Shown here in pieces: positions 32,941 through 42,883 of a stretch of DNA of 46,929 bases. The notes beneath the pieces are model-generated. The model had not been told where the DNA came from. It made no database searches and worked only from the letters and a program-made list of their open reading frames with translations. Location: positions 683,932-730,860 of the forward strand of contig BFEA01000564.1 of assembly GCA_003427395.1 (NCBI GenBank). The letters run 5' to 3'. Numbering within the stretch: position 1 is the first letter of the stretch; every line of letters starts with the position of its first letter. This DNA is from Chara braunii. Lineage: Eukaryota > Streptophyta > Charophyceae > Charales > Characeae. The position numbers and the translations under genes were made by a program.

Positions 32941-33079
32941 TGGGTCTCTTCACCAGAGTACTTCGCGCTAAATCTTACACTCTTAACTAACCCTTTTATG
33001 ATTGGGAAAACACACAAAAATCTGAGTGACAATTTACCTCTATGCTGGACCGTACCATGAGATAGGAACCATTGACTGA

Positions 33080-34353
33080 TGGTTAGGGGGAAAGGGGTCA
33101 GGGAATTCACAAGCAAGTCGTAGAGGGATCATGGGGTCCACTGAACTTCAATCATTCAAATGAATCTTGTGGTTCCTGTTGAGGGCAACATCATCATTTG
33201 CTAGGGCACCTTCCCAACCAACCTTCCTCAGCTTTCCTCCCTGTTCCCCCCCAAGTCAGCCTTTGTTAAAATTTTTAATATGTTCAAGAATTTCATTTTT
33301 CCTTGAGAGGTACTGAATTTTCTCTTTGGTCGATTTCCATTGAATTCTGATATCTGTTTGTATTTGTTCCTTGATACTATCAGTAAGTTCCTGACCATCA
33401 AGTCTAACTTTCTCCCATTCGTGTGTACATCTTCTTCTCCAAATGGCTTAGAGTATTGCTCTTCTGCTGATGATAAACAAGTTTTGTGTGAATTCATCAT
33501 AGGGTACGACAACCCAATCCTCTAGCAACAAAGATTTCCATCCCCATGACCATCTATCAGTCACTTCCTACTAACTTCATATTTTGTCCCACCATCTCCA
33601 TAGCCACACTGAGTCAGAGCATTGTAGGAAAATGTGTTCAATAGTCTCGGCTATACTTTTGCTCGGAAAGGCAGATGTGCAAAGTTTGCACTAAGGTTTG
33701 GCTAAACCTTTGCTATCTAATGAGGTTCTGTCTATTAGCCAATTATTGGTTGGGAGGCAACTATGTTCAATCTGTCATTGTAGTGAGGCTATTTTAGCAG
33801 GCTTGATCTTCTTGCTTTGAAACCATTTGATCTGTTGAAATTTATTTTTTCCTAAATTCAACAGATTCATCAATCTTTGTGTGACTCTGTCTTTGAGATT
33901 AAATATTGGTCTTAACATTTTGTATGTCGATTTTACTTTGAGAGTGCGCAGGGTTTTTGTGAAGTTTCTTTTTCCTTTGGACTGCGACCCGCATTTCCAT
34001 TCTTGTGGAACTAATGGGAGAAATTGAATGGGCGTGCTTGGGCGGAAGGCAAACAAAAAATCCTTAGCTTGTAGGACTCTGATCCTAAAAAGTTGTTCAG
34101 TCGTCAACCTTCTGACTCTAATTGGGTCACTCATGATTAACTCATAATTACCTCTAAGATAAAAAAGGATGATTAGTATGTCTTCATTCCTTGCCTTATG
34201 AAAGATGTTGCCAATCATTTGATGATCTTCCTTTATAACTACCCCATCATTAATTCTGATTTTATGGCTCTTTTTAAGAATTGTTGTCCAACCTATTGAG
34301 ATTAACTCTAATATCTTATCAAGGGTAGCCTCTAAATGATGGCAATATTTCAA
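33080..34353 (-). pseudogene. LINE copy C zf-RVT-like and C-terminal region
   Basis: 34,353-33,775 (192 codons): KILELISIGWTTILKKSHKI, RVRRLTTEQLFRIRVLQAKD, NLLNLGKNKFQQIKWFQSKK. After a stop the zinc tail continues (LPTNNWLIDRT, CKLCTSAFPSK, ETIEHIFLQC) and then the ORF2 end near 33,510-33,080 (KGWLGGEQGGK-like, DPFPPNHQS). Confidence 0.85.
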
Positions 34354-35061
34354 CTTCTCCTGGAGTTTCTCGTGAGAGATCCAATCATTAGTATATGTAT
34401 CACAGATGTCACTTACTCTGATTACTCATTTTTTTATCCATCCCATCCAAGGTGAGTCTCTGCAATGAAGGGTGCATCTTTGTGAATCTCCGATCCATAT
34501 ATTGTTGAAGAGTGGTTACCTGCAAACTTCCTCTCTCCTTTCTGGGGGAATCTTGTCGGTAAGCTGGAGCTTTCTCCATGTTTTAATGAGAGAGGGTCAG
34601 AAGAGGTCTTTTGTAAGATGTGTTGTAGCAGCTTCCCTATTAGATAGATAAGACGCTTTTGTCCTCGATCCTCTAGCTCTGGGTAGGGTCCAGACTCTGT
34701 TTTCCAACCATGTCAACGGGTTTGTTTCCTCGACTGTTGGGGGGGCTAATCTTTTGATCTGTTCCCAGGCTAACAAATTTCATGGAGTTTGAGGATTAAA
34801 AAACAGTATTTTAATCCATTGAATGGAGAAGGTCATTGCTTGGAGAGTGGGATCAATGATACCAAGTCCTCCATACGATTTGGGTTGTACAATTGATGAT
34901 CATGCTACCCTGCTGATCATATTTTTTGACTTGTGATTTCCCCTTTACAAGAAGACTCTTAGTTTTTGTTGAAATGTTTTGATCGCTGCCTTGTCTAGGG
35001 CCCAAATGACTGATTTATACCATATCGATGCTAGGACTACATTATTAATTGCAAGAGATCT

Positions 35062-36420
35062 TCAAAAAATGGATGTATGTTTGTTCTTCCATGAATTTAG
35101 TTTGGAACACGCATTCTGTAAAATTAATTCATTGCTAACTTCAGACTTCCCTTCTGCTGAAAGATTGATTTCCAATACCCTTATCGGTGTCTCTTTAGAT
35201 AACCATGAGATTTTTGGAACTTCTGGGGTCTGACTCCTTGATGATGGATCCACCAGCCTAAGGTTTTGTTACCCCAATTAATCCTCATATTTGAGAGTCT
35301 ACAAAAGCGATCCATCATGACCCTTAGGGCTTCCGAATTCTCGTGTGATGCTTCAATCATGATAAACAAGTCATCAACAAAGAGGGAGCAGACAGGGATA
35401 GCCTCTTCTCGTATGGAAGTTACTTGGATTCTCTTGATATCATGGTTCTTACGTAGGTTAGCAGTCAGGGCTTCCATGATTATCACAAATAGGAAGGGGG
35501 CGATAGGATCCCCTTGTCTCACCGATCTCTTAAGGCAGAATGAGGGAGCCACATTCTCATTTATCATTATCCTGGTAGTGACATTCTGATGCATTATCTC
35601 CACCCATCTCCGAAAACAAGGACCAAAGTTTATTTTTTCAGGACATGTATCCAGGAATGTCCAATCCACATGGTCGTATGCTTTTTCAAAATCAATAAAG
35701 ATAAAAACCGTATTATGTTTAAATTGCCTAAAAATTTTAATCAACTTATTTACCAAGAGAACATTGTCTTGAATGCTCCTTCCTGTTATAAAGTCGGTTT
35801 GTACAGGATGAATAATATCATAAATAACATTAGTTAGATGGTCCGTTAAGACCTTAGCCACTAACTTGTAAACCACAGTCAGCAGAGTTATGGGTCAATA
35901 ATTCTTTATATTTGATTTTTCTCATTTTTGTAGATGAGGATGAGGACTCTTTCATTCACTATTTCCCCCATCTCCCTTGTGATCTACACTGAATCATAGA
36001 AAATCATTAGGCCCTGAGAAAGGGTATCCCACATACTTTCCCAAAATTGTTTAGGTAACTCGTCAATCCCTAGTGTTTTTTCCTCTTCCATTAGGATCAA
36101 TAACCTCCATACTTCATTTTTGGTTATAGGTTTCTCCATTTTTTCTCTTTGCTTTTTTTGAGATTTTCTTAGTCATTGGTAATAAGAAATCATCAATCTC
36201 TTCTTTGTGTTGACTTTTGGGGATGTCACTATTTTCGGGTGTAAATAGAGTCTTGAAGAAGTCTCTTGCTAACGTAGTGGAAGTTGTTGTTGAGGTAACT
36301 AGGGGTTCCTCTGACTTCAGAGGATTAACCAGTGCTTCTATTGTGGTTCTTCCTAATTTGGCTTTGACCATTGCAAAAAATATGGCATCCATACTTCCTT
36401 TCATTCGATATTTTTTTTAT
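35062..36420 (-). pseudogene. LINE copy C reverse transcriptase
   Basis: The best RT stretch in the window: 35,876-35,181 (231 codons) with VYKLVAKVLTDHL, HPVQTDFITGRSIQDN, VFIFIDFEKAYDHVDWTFLD, KRSVRQGDPIAPFLFV, SLFVDDLFIMIEAS (catalytic Asp pair intact), RINWGNKTLGWWIHHQGVR. Upstream, 36,404-36,114 has MVKAKLGRTTIEALVNP and ARDFFKTLF. Motif NYRPITLL is split by a frameshift near 35,890. The usual QTGF is QTDF here. Confidence 0.9.
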
Positions 36421-36499
36421 TTTGCCCCTTATTCTTATCCCTTGCCAATGATATTCCATATATTTCAGTAGTTGGTTTTTTATTTCTTGAATTTCATTG

Positions 36500-37660
36500 G
36501 CCTAGACACCAAGTTGTTATTGCTCTACCGTCTCAGTTTCAATTTGTTGAAGATCGTAAATCCTTTTATGAAGATTGACTTCCTTCATATGTCTTTGTTT
36601 GGCCAAGACCTTAGAATATTCATTGCATTTACGACCTAGGAAAGCTAGACCATTGTTGAACCATTGTATATCATTTTGGATGAGGGGTCTCTGTTTTCTC
36701 CAGAATTCCCACACATCTTTGAGGAATTGTTTAAAGCTATCTTTCTTAAGATGGTCAGTATTAAGCCTGTAATATCCTCTTCCTTGATCTGTTTTTTTTC
36801 CTAAAGGAAAAGACCGCCACACACATCGAGCGGTCCAACCCAGGAAAAGGACTATGAGGAAGGATGCTTGCTAACTGTAGTGCTCCTTGGATTTCATCTG
36901 AAACTAATATAAGGTCGATTCTCGATCTTGTACTTTGTCTGGTTTGATTTTTTCTAAAAGAAGTATAGGTTTTTGCTTGGGGGTTTAGTCTCCTGAATGA
37001 GTCAAAGAGATTGGATGAAAGACAGAGATTAGAGATAATGGTCTCATCAGCTTCAATGTAAGGGGGACAGGGGGAGAGAATGTGCCATCTATCCAGGGTG
37101 CAGTCTGGTGCCGCATTAAAATCGTCTGCGATAATGATGGGGATGCCTGTCGATAAATGGGGGAGAATTCCCTAAAAAAACCTATGTCTCTCACGAACTT
37201 CATTAGGGCCATATACACATAAAATGCTGACGACTTCTAACTCTATCATTGTTAGAATGTAGACCCATTTGCCTTCCTGTTGGTCAGCTTCCCAATTTAT
37301 AACTTATATTTTGGTATCTGGAGGTAGCCAAATGGTCACCCTTGCACTGCCAACCTTAGATGCATGTGCTCTATAAGCCATGTGGGACCAAATTTCTTTT
37401 TATATATGATTATGGTGATCAGTATTCATCAAATGAGTCTCCTTGACACATATGGCATCTGGCCAAGATCTACCATCTGCCCCTTTCATCATCTCATGAA
37501 TAACTTGTCTCTTACTCTGTTTGGCCGATGGTAGATCATTTACATTGATAGATTCATATATAGATTTGCGTTCCTCTTCAACAGTTTCCAGTTTTTATCC
37601 TTGTTATAAAGTATATCTATTACATTAACTTCACCCATAGGGTAACATATCAGTCTCGTT
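36500..37660 (-). pseudogene. LINE copy C endonuclease
   Basis: Motifs along the minus strand: SINVNDLPSAKQSKRQV (about 37,560-37,510), a K-ETHL site near 37,440, CVYGPNEVRE (about 37,200), IPIIIADDFNAAPD near 37,130 (GDFN expected), TRSRIDLILVSD near 36,920, and GLDRSMC near 36,825 (catalytic His replaced by Arg). The linker 36,822-36,517 then holds IQWFNNGLAFLGRKCNEYSK. Stops and frameshifts are present, and at least two catalytic positions look changed. Confidence 0.85.
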
Positions 37661-37682
37661 GCTCGTACCTCAAGATGCTACT

Positions 37683-38111
37683 TTAGAGTAAAGGCTCCCA
37701 TGTACCTTTGTCAAGAGCTCCCCCATTTTCTAGGAAACCGTGACGCTTCTTGAGAAGGTTTAAGAGTAGGGCTACTACATCATCTTCATACCAGAACTGA
37801 TTGACTTTAATCTTCTGAATCCTAAGGTCTCTTAGTGAGTCGTCCCCTATCCACTTCAGATTGATTGGGTCCCCTGCCCTATATATAAGGAAAATATTCC
37901 TATATGCAATTCTCCGGGGTTCCACGATTGTTATGATAGTAGCCCAACCACCTGGGGGGAGGTTCTCTTCTATAAACTTCTTGGTTTCTTCTTTGAAAAG
38001 TATCTCCCCAGCCTGTCCCCCCGTTAGATAAGAGAGGGAAAGACAGGAGGGTGCCATGTCGTGAATAGTAAAGCCTCTATACTGAGAGTCCACCATCTTT
38101 GTGAGTCCCAC
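37683..38111 (-). pseudogene. Conserved pre-endonuclease domain, LINE copy C
   Basis: An uninterrupted 142-codon stretch, the longest version of this domain here. It contains KKFIEENLPPGGWATIITIV, RNIFLIYRAGDPINLKWI, SLRDLRIQKIKVNQFWYEDD. These align with copies A and B residue by residue, at the same place between ORF1 and endonuclease. A Phe-x-x-[FY] strand, a Trp after GL or NL, and a Leu/Ile-rich helix are shared. I cannot name the family. Confidence 0.7.
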
Positions 38112-39717
38112 TTCCCACTTCCCTTCCTTGAATAGAACCGGAAAGATTGCACTGCCAACTTTGGAAAGAGGACGAATTTATGAATTTAGTTTGAATTTGA
38201 ACTTATGTCTTCGATTGGTATGATCCAAAGGGGAAGGCAATGGAGGTGATGAGGTATCCTTTTGTTTAGAGATTTCATCTGCAGTGTCAGAGGTGAGATC
38301 GATTTCGTTACCTATGTAGATGATATCTGATCTTTGACATTTTTCCCCCTCTCCCTTGTTCTACTAATTTCTCAGTACCCTCCTTGTCCCCAATTCCTTC
38401 TTCTCGAACAACCACTGACTCTCTGCTATCCCAGTCTAACAGTGACGATTTCCTCTTACCCTGTGCTTTTTCTGCAAGTACAAGAACTTTGGTTTCTCCT
38501 GTCAGGCTTGAAGTAATTATAGTTGTTATTCCTTTCGCTGATACGATTATGCTCCCAGGCACAGCGGGCTTTGAAGACTGGTTCTCTAGGGTCGTGGGAT
38601 CCGGAGACTGTTCATTGGTTACTGAGGTCAATTCCAAATTCACTCTATCTGTACTATCGCAAGAGTCCTGGCAGGAAGACTGTACCTGGCTCTCTGCCCC
38701 AGAGTGTGTTGCTAATAGGGATTCTGTTCGATTTAGTTGAGACTCGGAACTAGTCTCTTCCACATTGGCATTCTCTTGAGGAGGGACTATAGTGGTCTGA
38801 CCTCCACTCTGCATATCTGGTGTATTACTTTGGCTTTCAATTAATCTCGAAATTTTTTAAACAGACTAGATTTTAATTTCCTTTTGTCAGTATCTTCTCA
38901 GTTTTGGACCCTGTGTTGCTTGGGATTGCCTTTTCTCGAGGGACGGGGTGTAAGCGCAAGGTTCCTCAATCCCCTTCTTGAGAAATTTCTTTTTATTTTT
39001 TTTCCTTGGTAGATAGAGAGAGTCTGTGCTACACGGGCCTCAGGACAATGCTGTTTTCTTCTGGCCAGTTCCTCGATTTGTCTGTCCCTGTGTCTTATGT
39101 ACCACGGGTGTAGGAGAGGGTGAAGGAATCTGCATTTGACCAAACAGAATGTGTAGCATCCTGTTGCTCACTGTCTGCCAATCAGATTCCCCTGGGAGAC
39201 CATACTGCAACATGACCTTCAGATTGTCATTTTGCACCAGAAGACCCAACGTATGATTTTTAGTTAAGGCCCACACATCTTCATCTACCCCTAGGTGTCT
39301 GATCTTCAAGTTGCTTATCACCCATTCGGCAACATAGTGGATTCGCTGCTGCAAGTTGACAACTGGGTCGTGAAATTGTCCCCCATCGGCCATATCTGCG
39401 AGCGCAATCGCTGAGACGGGAGCTCGTTCCACTTCTATGTGACCTTCTGAGAAGACACTCTGTAATGGGTCCACATCCATGGGAATCTGGACAGGTTCAA
39501 GACCTGTCAATCCCTGTTTCTCCTCCGGCAAGTGGGTGGTCTCTTCATCCCCCAGTTGGTTCATCTTTTGACAGTGATGGTTCAGTGGGCTACTGAAAAC
39601 TGACTGCGTCTGAGATTGGTCCGGTGGTGGGGGCAGCAACAGCAAGGGGACTGCTGACACATCTGAGTTATTTACGTGGGATGCTTCGGTAGATAGGATT
39701 TTGACTGATGGCGGCTC
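38112..39717 (-). pseudogene. LINE copy C ORF1, C-terminal part
   Basis: Starts where the mitochondrial insertion ends. 39,717-39,040: linker with PVQIPMDVDPLQSVF, then helical domain NLQQRIHYVAEWVISNLKIR, ALTKNHTLGLLVQNDNLKVM, QYGLPGESDWQTVSNRMLHI. The same pattern is in copy B (NLKNVMAEGLPSG...RVLHI) and, frameshifted, copy A. 38,814-38,308 (168 codons) is a Ser/Thr/Glu-rich linker leading to the pre-endonuclease domain. The domain is a candidate coiled or helical multimerisation unit. Confidence 0.78.
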
Positions 39718-39718
39718 G

Positions 39719-39760
<42 letters not shown>

Positions 39761-39768
39761 TGACTCCT
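39718..39768 (+). rRNA. rrnS: 3' end of mitochondrial small-subunit rRNA (partial)
   Basis: The universal 3' segment is present: GAAGTCGTAACAAGGTAGCC, then GTAGGGGAACCTGCGGCTGG and ATTGACTCCTTT. The GGCTGGATTGA form is that of plant mitochondrial SSU rRNA; bacterial and plastid 16S read GGATCACCTCC. Only the last ~50 bases are present, so it is not functional. Confidence 0.85.
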
Positions 39769-39847
39769 TTCCAATATACATACCCAGATTTGATTTAATG
39801 TCGATCTAATCAGACTAGTTACCAAAGGCGCGAAGCACAATTCCGAG

Positions 39848-39965
39848 TATCCGGGTACTATTGTAGGACGTGAAAACACCCGATCCCATTCCGACCTCGA
39901 TCCGTGAAATCGTCTTACGCCATATGTACTGATTTATTTTGGGAGACATGGTTCAAGCCCGGACA
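39848..39965 (+). rRNA. rrn5: Mitochondrial 5S rRNA
   Basis: About 116 bases with closing stem TCCGGG / CCCGGA, internal GACGTGAAAACACCCGATCC, CATTCCGACCTCGAT and CGCCATATGTACTGA, and GGGAGACATGGTTCAAGCCC. These are hallmark segments of land-plant mitochondrial 5S rRNA. It looks complete. As a nuclear insertion it is probably not expressed. Confidence 0.88.
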
Positions 39966-40008
39966 TATCAATTTCTTGTGCAAAGAAGAGCCATACTAAT
40001 ACTACGCG

Positions 40009-40081
40009 CGCGGGATAGAGTAATTGGTAACTCGTCAGGCTCATAATCTGAATGTTGTAGGTTCAAATCCTACTCCCGCCA
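40009..40081 (+). tRNA. trnfM: Mitochondrial initiator tRNA-Met(CAU)
   Basis: A 73-base cloverleaf fits. Acceptor CGCGGGA pairs with TCCCGCC except for a C-C mismatch at position 1-72, the mark of bacterial-type initiators. The D arm carries TTGGTAACTC. The anticodon stem TCAGG / TCTGA closes loop CTCATAA (anticodon CAT), and the T arm is GTAGG-TTCAAAT-CCTAC. The 3' CCA is not encoded. One G-T pair in the anticodon stem may reflect decay after transfer. Confidence 0.88.
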
Positions 40082-40169
40082 ATCTTCCACCAATCTCTAT
40101 TGGATGGAGATAAGTTGTAACTAATTGTTCTGATAGATTAGATATAGATAAGGTAAGGCAACCGACATA

Positions 40170-40197
40170 CGGCACGCCCTGACTGACGGGCGTGCCG
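40170..40197. other. 10-bp perfect hairpin at the NUMT end
   Basis: CGGCACGCCC (40,170-40,179) pairs fully with GGGCGTGCCG (40,188-40,197) around TGACTGAC. It may be a mitochondrial intergenic hairpin; the NUMT border lies just beyond. Confidence 0.8.
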
Positions 40198-40200
40198 CCT

Positions 40201-40865
40201 TAGGCTCTATCAGTCTATGATATGATAATTCAGTGTCGATAGTGGTATCAGTGTGAGTTCGGAGTTTTGCGTGAGTGGGAGAGGTTGCTGTGGAATCTTC
40301 TGTTGCATTGTCTGGCTTGACAGGGATTGCTGCGGTTGCTGCGGTTGGTGTGGATGTTGTTGTTGCTGGGGATGTTGTGAATGCTGTTGCGGTTGGAGGT
40401 GGGTATGTTGTAGCTGCTGCTGTTGATTCTGGTCATCCGAGATCCCACAATTGTTCTTTGACCAGACCACCTTCCATTCCATCCCAGTTTTGTGTTGATT
40501 CTTCTGCAAGTAGTCCTCGGGTGCCGGTCCTACCGTTTTACCTCCTCCCCCTTGATGACCCTGCTGACCCTGTTGTCCAAATTTCTCTTTTTTTTGTGTG
40601 ACTCTTCGACAGGGATCTTCTGACTCGTCTCTGATTGAGTTATGTGAGGTTGAGTTTTACTCTGTTGCCCCGCATACTGCATTTGTTGATTTGTGGGATT
40701 TTGGAGTGTAGGAGATGATGGGACCCACTCCGCCGGCGGTCTCAAGGTCTTACGAGGATCCCCCCTACCTTCCCAATACCATCCACTGGGAGTTCCCATG
40801 TGATTAAGTTCCTCATTATAGACCCAACCGTCGTATCCTGGGAATCTACGCTAGAAAGTGTTTGC
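40201..40865 (-). pseudogene. LINE copy C ORF1, part before the NUMT
   Basis: Begins GYDGWVYNEELNHMG (truncated 5' end near 40,860) and continues WYWEGRGDP...PAEWVPSSP, which aligns with copy A DWTWERERDP...DSWVP. Then comes a Gln/His-rich linker (40,509-40,210) with runs of Q, such as QPQQHSQHPQQQQHPHQ. The Q-rich run is far stronger than in copies A and B, suggesting CAG/CAA repeat growth. It ends at the NUMT. Confidence 0.75.
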
Positions 40866-40959
40866 TAAGTACTTCACTGTGGATGTCATGGAGCAAGTCA
40901 TATTAACCTAGTGGGCAAAGCACAATGAACGAAGCCAGAAGGATTTCTACACTACGTCT

Positions 40960-41222
40960 GCAGTGTGTGTAAAAGTAAGTAGGAAGGTGGCGCTGTCGAA
41001 ACAACCACCGTTAACGCTCACACTGCCGCCAGATTGATTCCCACTCCTCCTAGCAGCATCGTCAATAGTGGCGCCGCTAGTGTTTCCCACCATATTGTAG
41101 GTAAGTAGGAAGATCGCGCCATCACAACAGCCACTGTTAACGTTCCCACGGCCCCCAGTTGGGCTCCCACTCCTCCAAGCATCATCATCAACAGTAGTGT
41201 CTTCAGTGTTTACTGCCATCTT
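40960..41222 (-). repeat. Two tandem ~125-bp units, frame-preserving
   Basis: Minus-strand ORF 41,219-40,947 contains two repeats of about 41 residues: NTEDTTVDDDAWRSG... and NTSGATIDDAARRSG..., each ending FLLTY or FLLTF. DNA identity between units is moderate. Frame preservation hints at former coding, but no gene model extends outside. Confidence 0.7.
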
Positions 41223-41750
41223 GTAGGTTCGTCACGGTCCGCTCACATGCAGTGGTAAATGGTGGACAGTTGAAGGTGAAAGGTACATGGTAAATGGCAA
41301 ATGGTACGGGCTGTGTAGGGGCCACCAGGATGCGGCGACCACTGAGCACAAAGGCGCTCCCTACACCGCTCAAGGAGGCGTTGTGACCGTGCATTTTTTC
41401 CCGGGCCATCACCATACCGGAGGACCTGGTGGGGTGAGCTGCACGATGAAGATGTCTCGTCCCACCGCGCGTGGCTTCGCTCTACTCACTCCGGCTAGCA
41501 CTGCCGCTCCTGGCTATACCGCTAACAGTAGCGCTGCGCCAGCACATACGCAGCCGGAGCCCCCTCCTGTTCCCTTTTCCATTGATGTACATTCTCAAAG
41601 CATAGACGCCAAACGATTCGCCTCACTTTTTTTTTACAAAAAAATTGGACCATTTCTAGATTTACGCGTGTCATCCCTGCACAGTGGAGCGGCTCATGAA
41701 AAAAAAAAAAAAAAAAAAAAAAAAAAACAGTGGCTATTCTTTTTTTTTTT
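41223..41750. other. Unassigned region with an A-tract
   Basis: A plus-strand open stretch starts at 41,287 but runs into A-tract 41,700-41,727 and shows no recognised domain. The A-tract may be the tail of an unrecognised plus-strand retroposon. Confidence 0.45.
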
Positions 41751-41877
41751 GTTGTTGTTGAAAGAACAGCCCAAGTGTATGCTAGGGGTGCTGGTAAGAG
41801 CAGGCACCACTAGAATTCCCACTCCATCTATTGCTGGGGAGCAGCACTGGAAAGCTGGTCCAGTGTCCCTGAACATT
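41751..41877 (-). mobile_element. Short poly(A) retroposon with three-hairpin module
   Basis: On the minus strand: GGACACTGGACC, GCTCCCCAGCAATAGATGGAG, then CTAGTGGTGC / GCACCCCTAG around TGCTCTTACCA, and a tail (T-rich 41,739-41,750 on plus). No LINE coding sequence upstream. Confidence 0.75.
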
Positions 41878-42551
41878 GTAGTTGTTTGTTTGATCAGACA
41901 CGTAATTCTGATGAGTGCCAGCTGCAGGGCTCACCTACAAAGCACGAAAGTTGGCAGGTAGAATGACACAGTAGCCTGAGCTGCTTGCCTACATGATAGC
42001 CTACATTAAGCCTTAATTAAACCACCAGTACCTTGCCTAGCTAAAAAGAAACGAAGCGGCCGTTAACGCGCCACGTCGGACAGGGGTCGGGCAGTGAACG
42101 CCCGGTCGGCTGTTTATCCAGTTCAAGATTAGAAGAAGGGGAAAAAAAGGAAAAAAAAACATACTCCTTGGAGGCTAATGATTCGGGCAATGCAGTCACC
42201 ATGGCCGTGCTCACGCTGGTACAGACAACAATGAATCTAACTACTATAAAGGTGAGATTCTCAATTCGTTTTTTCCTTTCTTCTTAGGGTCTTTTCTCTT
42301 TCTTTTAGTCCCTGCCAGCGAGGCAGGGAGTATCCCGTTATCTGCTCACCTGCCCTCATTGAGAACGAGCTCACACTTCACCATGGAAGAATGTCTCCGA
42401 CCCATTTCAGGTCCAAAGCAAGATAAGAAGATGAGGACGGATTAGTGCTAGGCTGATTATGCGTTGATCTGGCGCCCGAATGGGTTGAAGAGGTATCATG
42501 GTGTTCAAAGGTCTGTATTGTCTTGGTTCTTCAGAACTGTCATGTACTCAG

Positions 42552-42682
42552 GGGACGCTGGACCCCGTAGGTGAGGCTCCCCACCAATAGATGGAGCGAC
42601 CCATTTAGGTCTAGTAGGGGAGGGTGCTCTTATCACCTCCCCTGTAGGACTGACAGGTCTTATTTAGAAAAGAAAAAAAAGG
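42552..42682 (+). mobile_element. Three-hairpin retroposon nested in the TTAA element
   Basis: GGGGACGCTGGACCCCG, GCTCCCCACCAATAGATGGAGC, then AGGGGAGG / CCTCCCCT (perfect 8-bp) around GTGCTCTTATCA, then an A-rich tail. The first hairpin is shortened. Confidence 0.78.
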
Positions 42683-42812
42683 AGGTCCAAAGCGGTGTTC
42701 TTTTTTTTCAGTCTTATTTTATTTCCTAGATTCTGACAACAACGCGACGTTTCTTTTTCTTTTTTTTTCTTGTTCTTTCTAGATTCTGTCTGCACGGTAA
42801 CGGGCCTCGTAC

Positions 42813-42883
42813 GCCCTCAATAAGGGCATACGTGGCGCGCTCAGTAAGGGCATACGTGGCGCCCTCAATAAGAGCATACGTGG
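42813..42883. repeat. 24-bp minisatellite, three units
   Basis: Units at 42,813, 42,837 and 42,861 share CTCARTAAGRGCATACGTGG. Confidence 0.9.

Larger units (their letters stand above)
39718..40200 (+). mobile_element. Nuclear mitochondrial DNA insertion (NUMT), about 480 bp
   Basis: A block with three mitochondrial RNA genes in one orientation (SSU rRNA 3' end, 5S rRNA, initiator tRNA) sits inside LINE copy C ORF1, with LINE coding sequence on both sides. The 5S is close to land-plant mitochondrial 5S and unlike bacterial or nuclear 5S. It ends with a strong hairpin near 40,170-40,197. A chimeric assembly join is the main alternative. Confidence 0.82.
32765..40865 (-). mobile_element. LINE copy C, 5'-truncated in ORF1, interrupted by mitochondrial DNA
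   Basis: A minus-strand LINE starting in ORF1 after the knuckle (GYDGWVYNEE near 40,840) and ending in a 30-base poly(A) (T32,765-32,794 on plus). It retains the ORF1 C-terminal half, pre-endonuclease domain, endonuclease, RT with FVDD, zf-RVT-like tail and 3' module. Its ORF1 is split by the 39,718-40,200 mitochondrial insertion. It is the same subfamily as copy D. Confidence 0.9.

Noticed and set aside
39718-40081. Bacterial contamination carrying 16S, 5S and tRNA
   Set aside because: The SSU 3' end reads GGCTGGATTGA and the 5S is of plant mitochondrial type; LINE sequence lies on both sides.
40210-40509. Gln-rich frame as a host transcription factor
   Set aside because: The upstream segment aligns with LINE ORF1 (W-x-WE...DP...WVP), so it is the ORF1 linker.
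42813-42883. CRISPR-like array of 24-bp repeats
   Set aside because: Units are directly adjacent with no spacers, in a eukaryotic DNA element.
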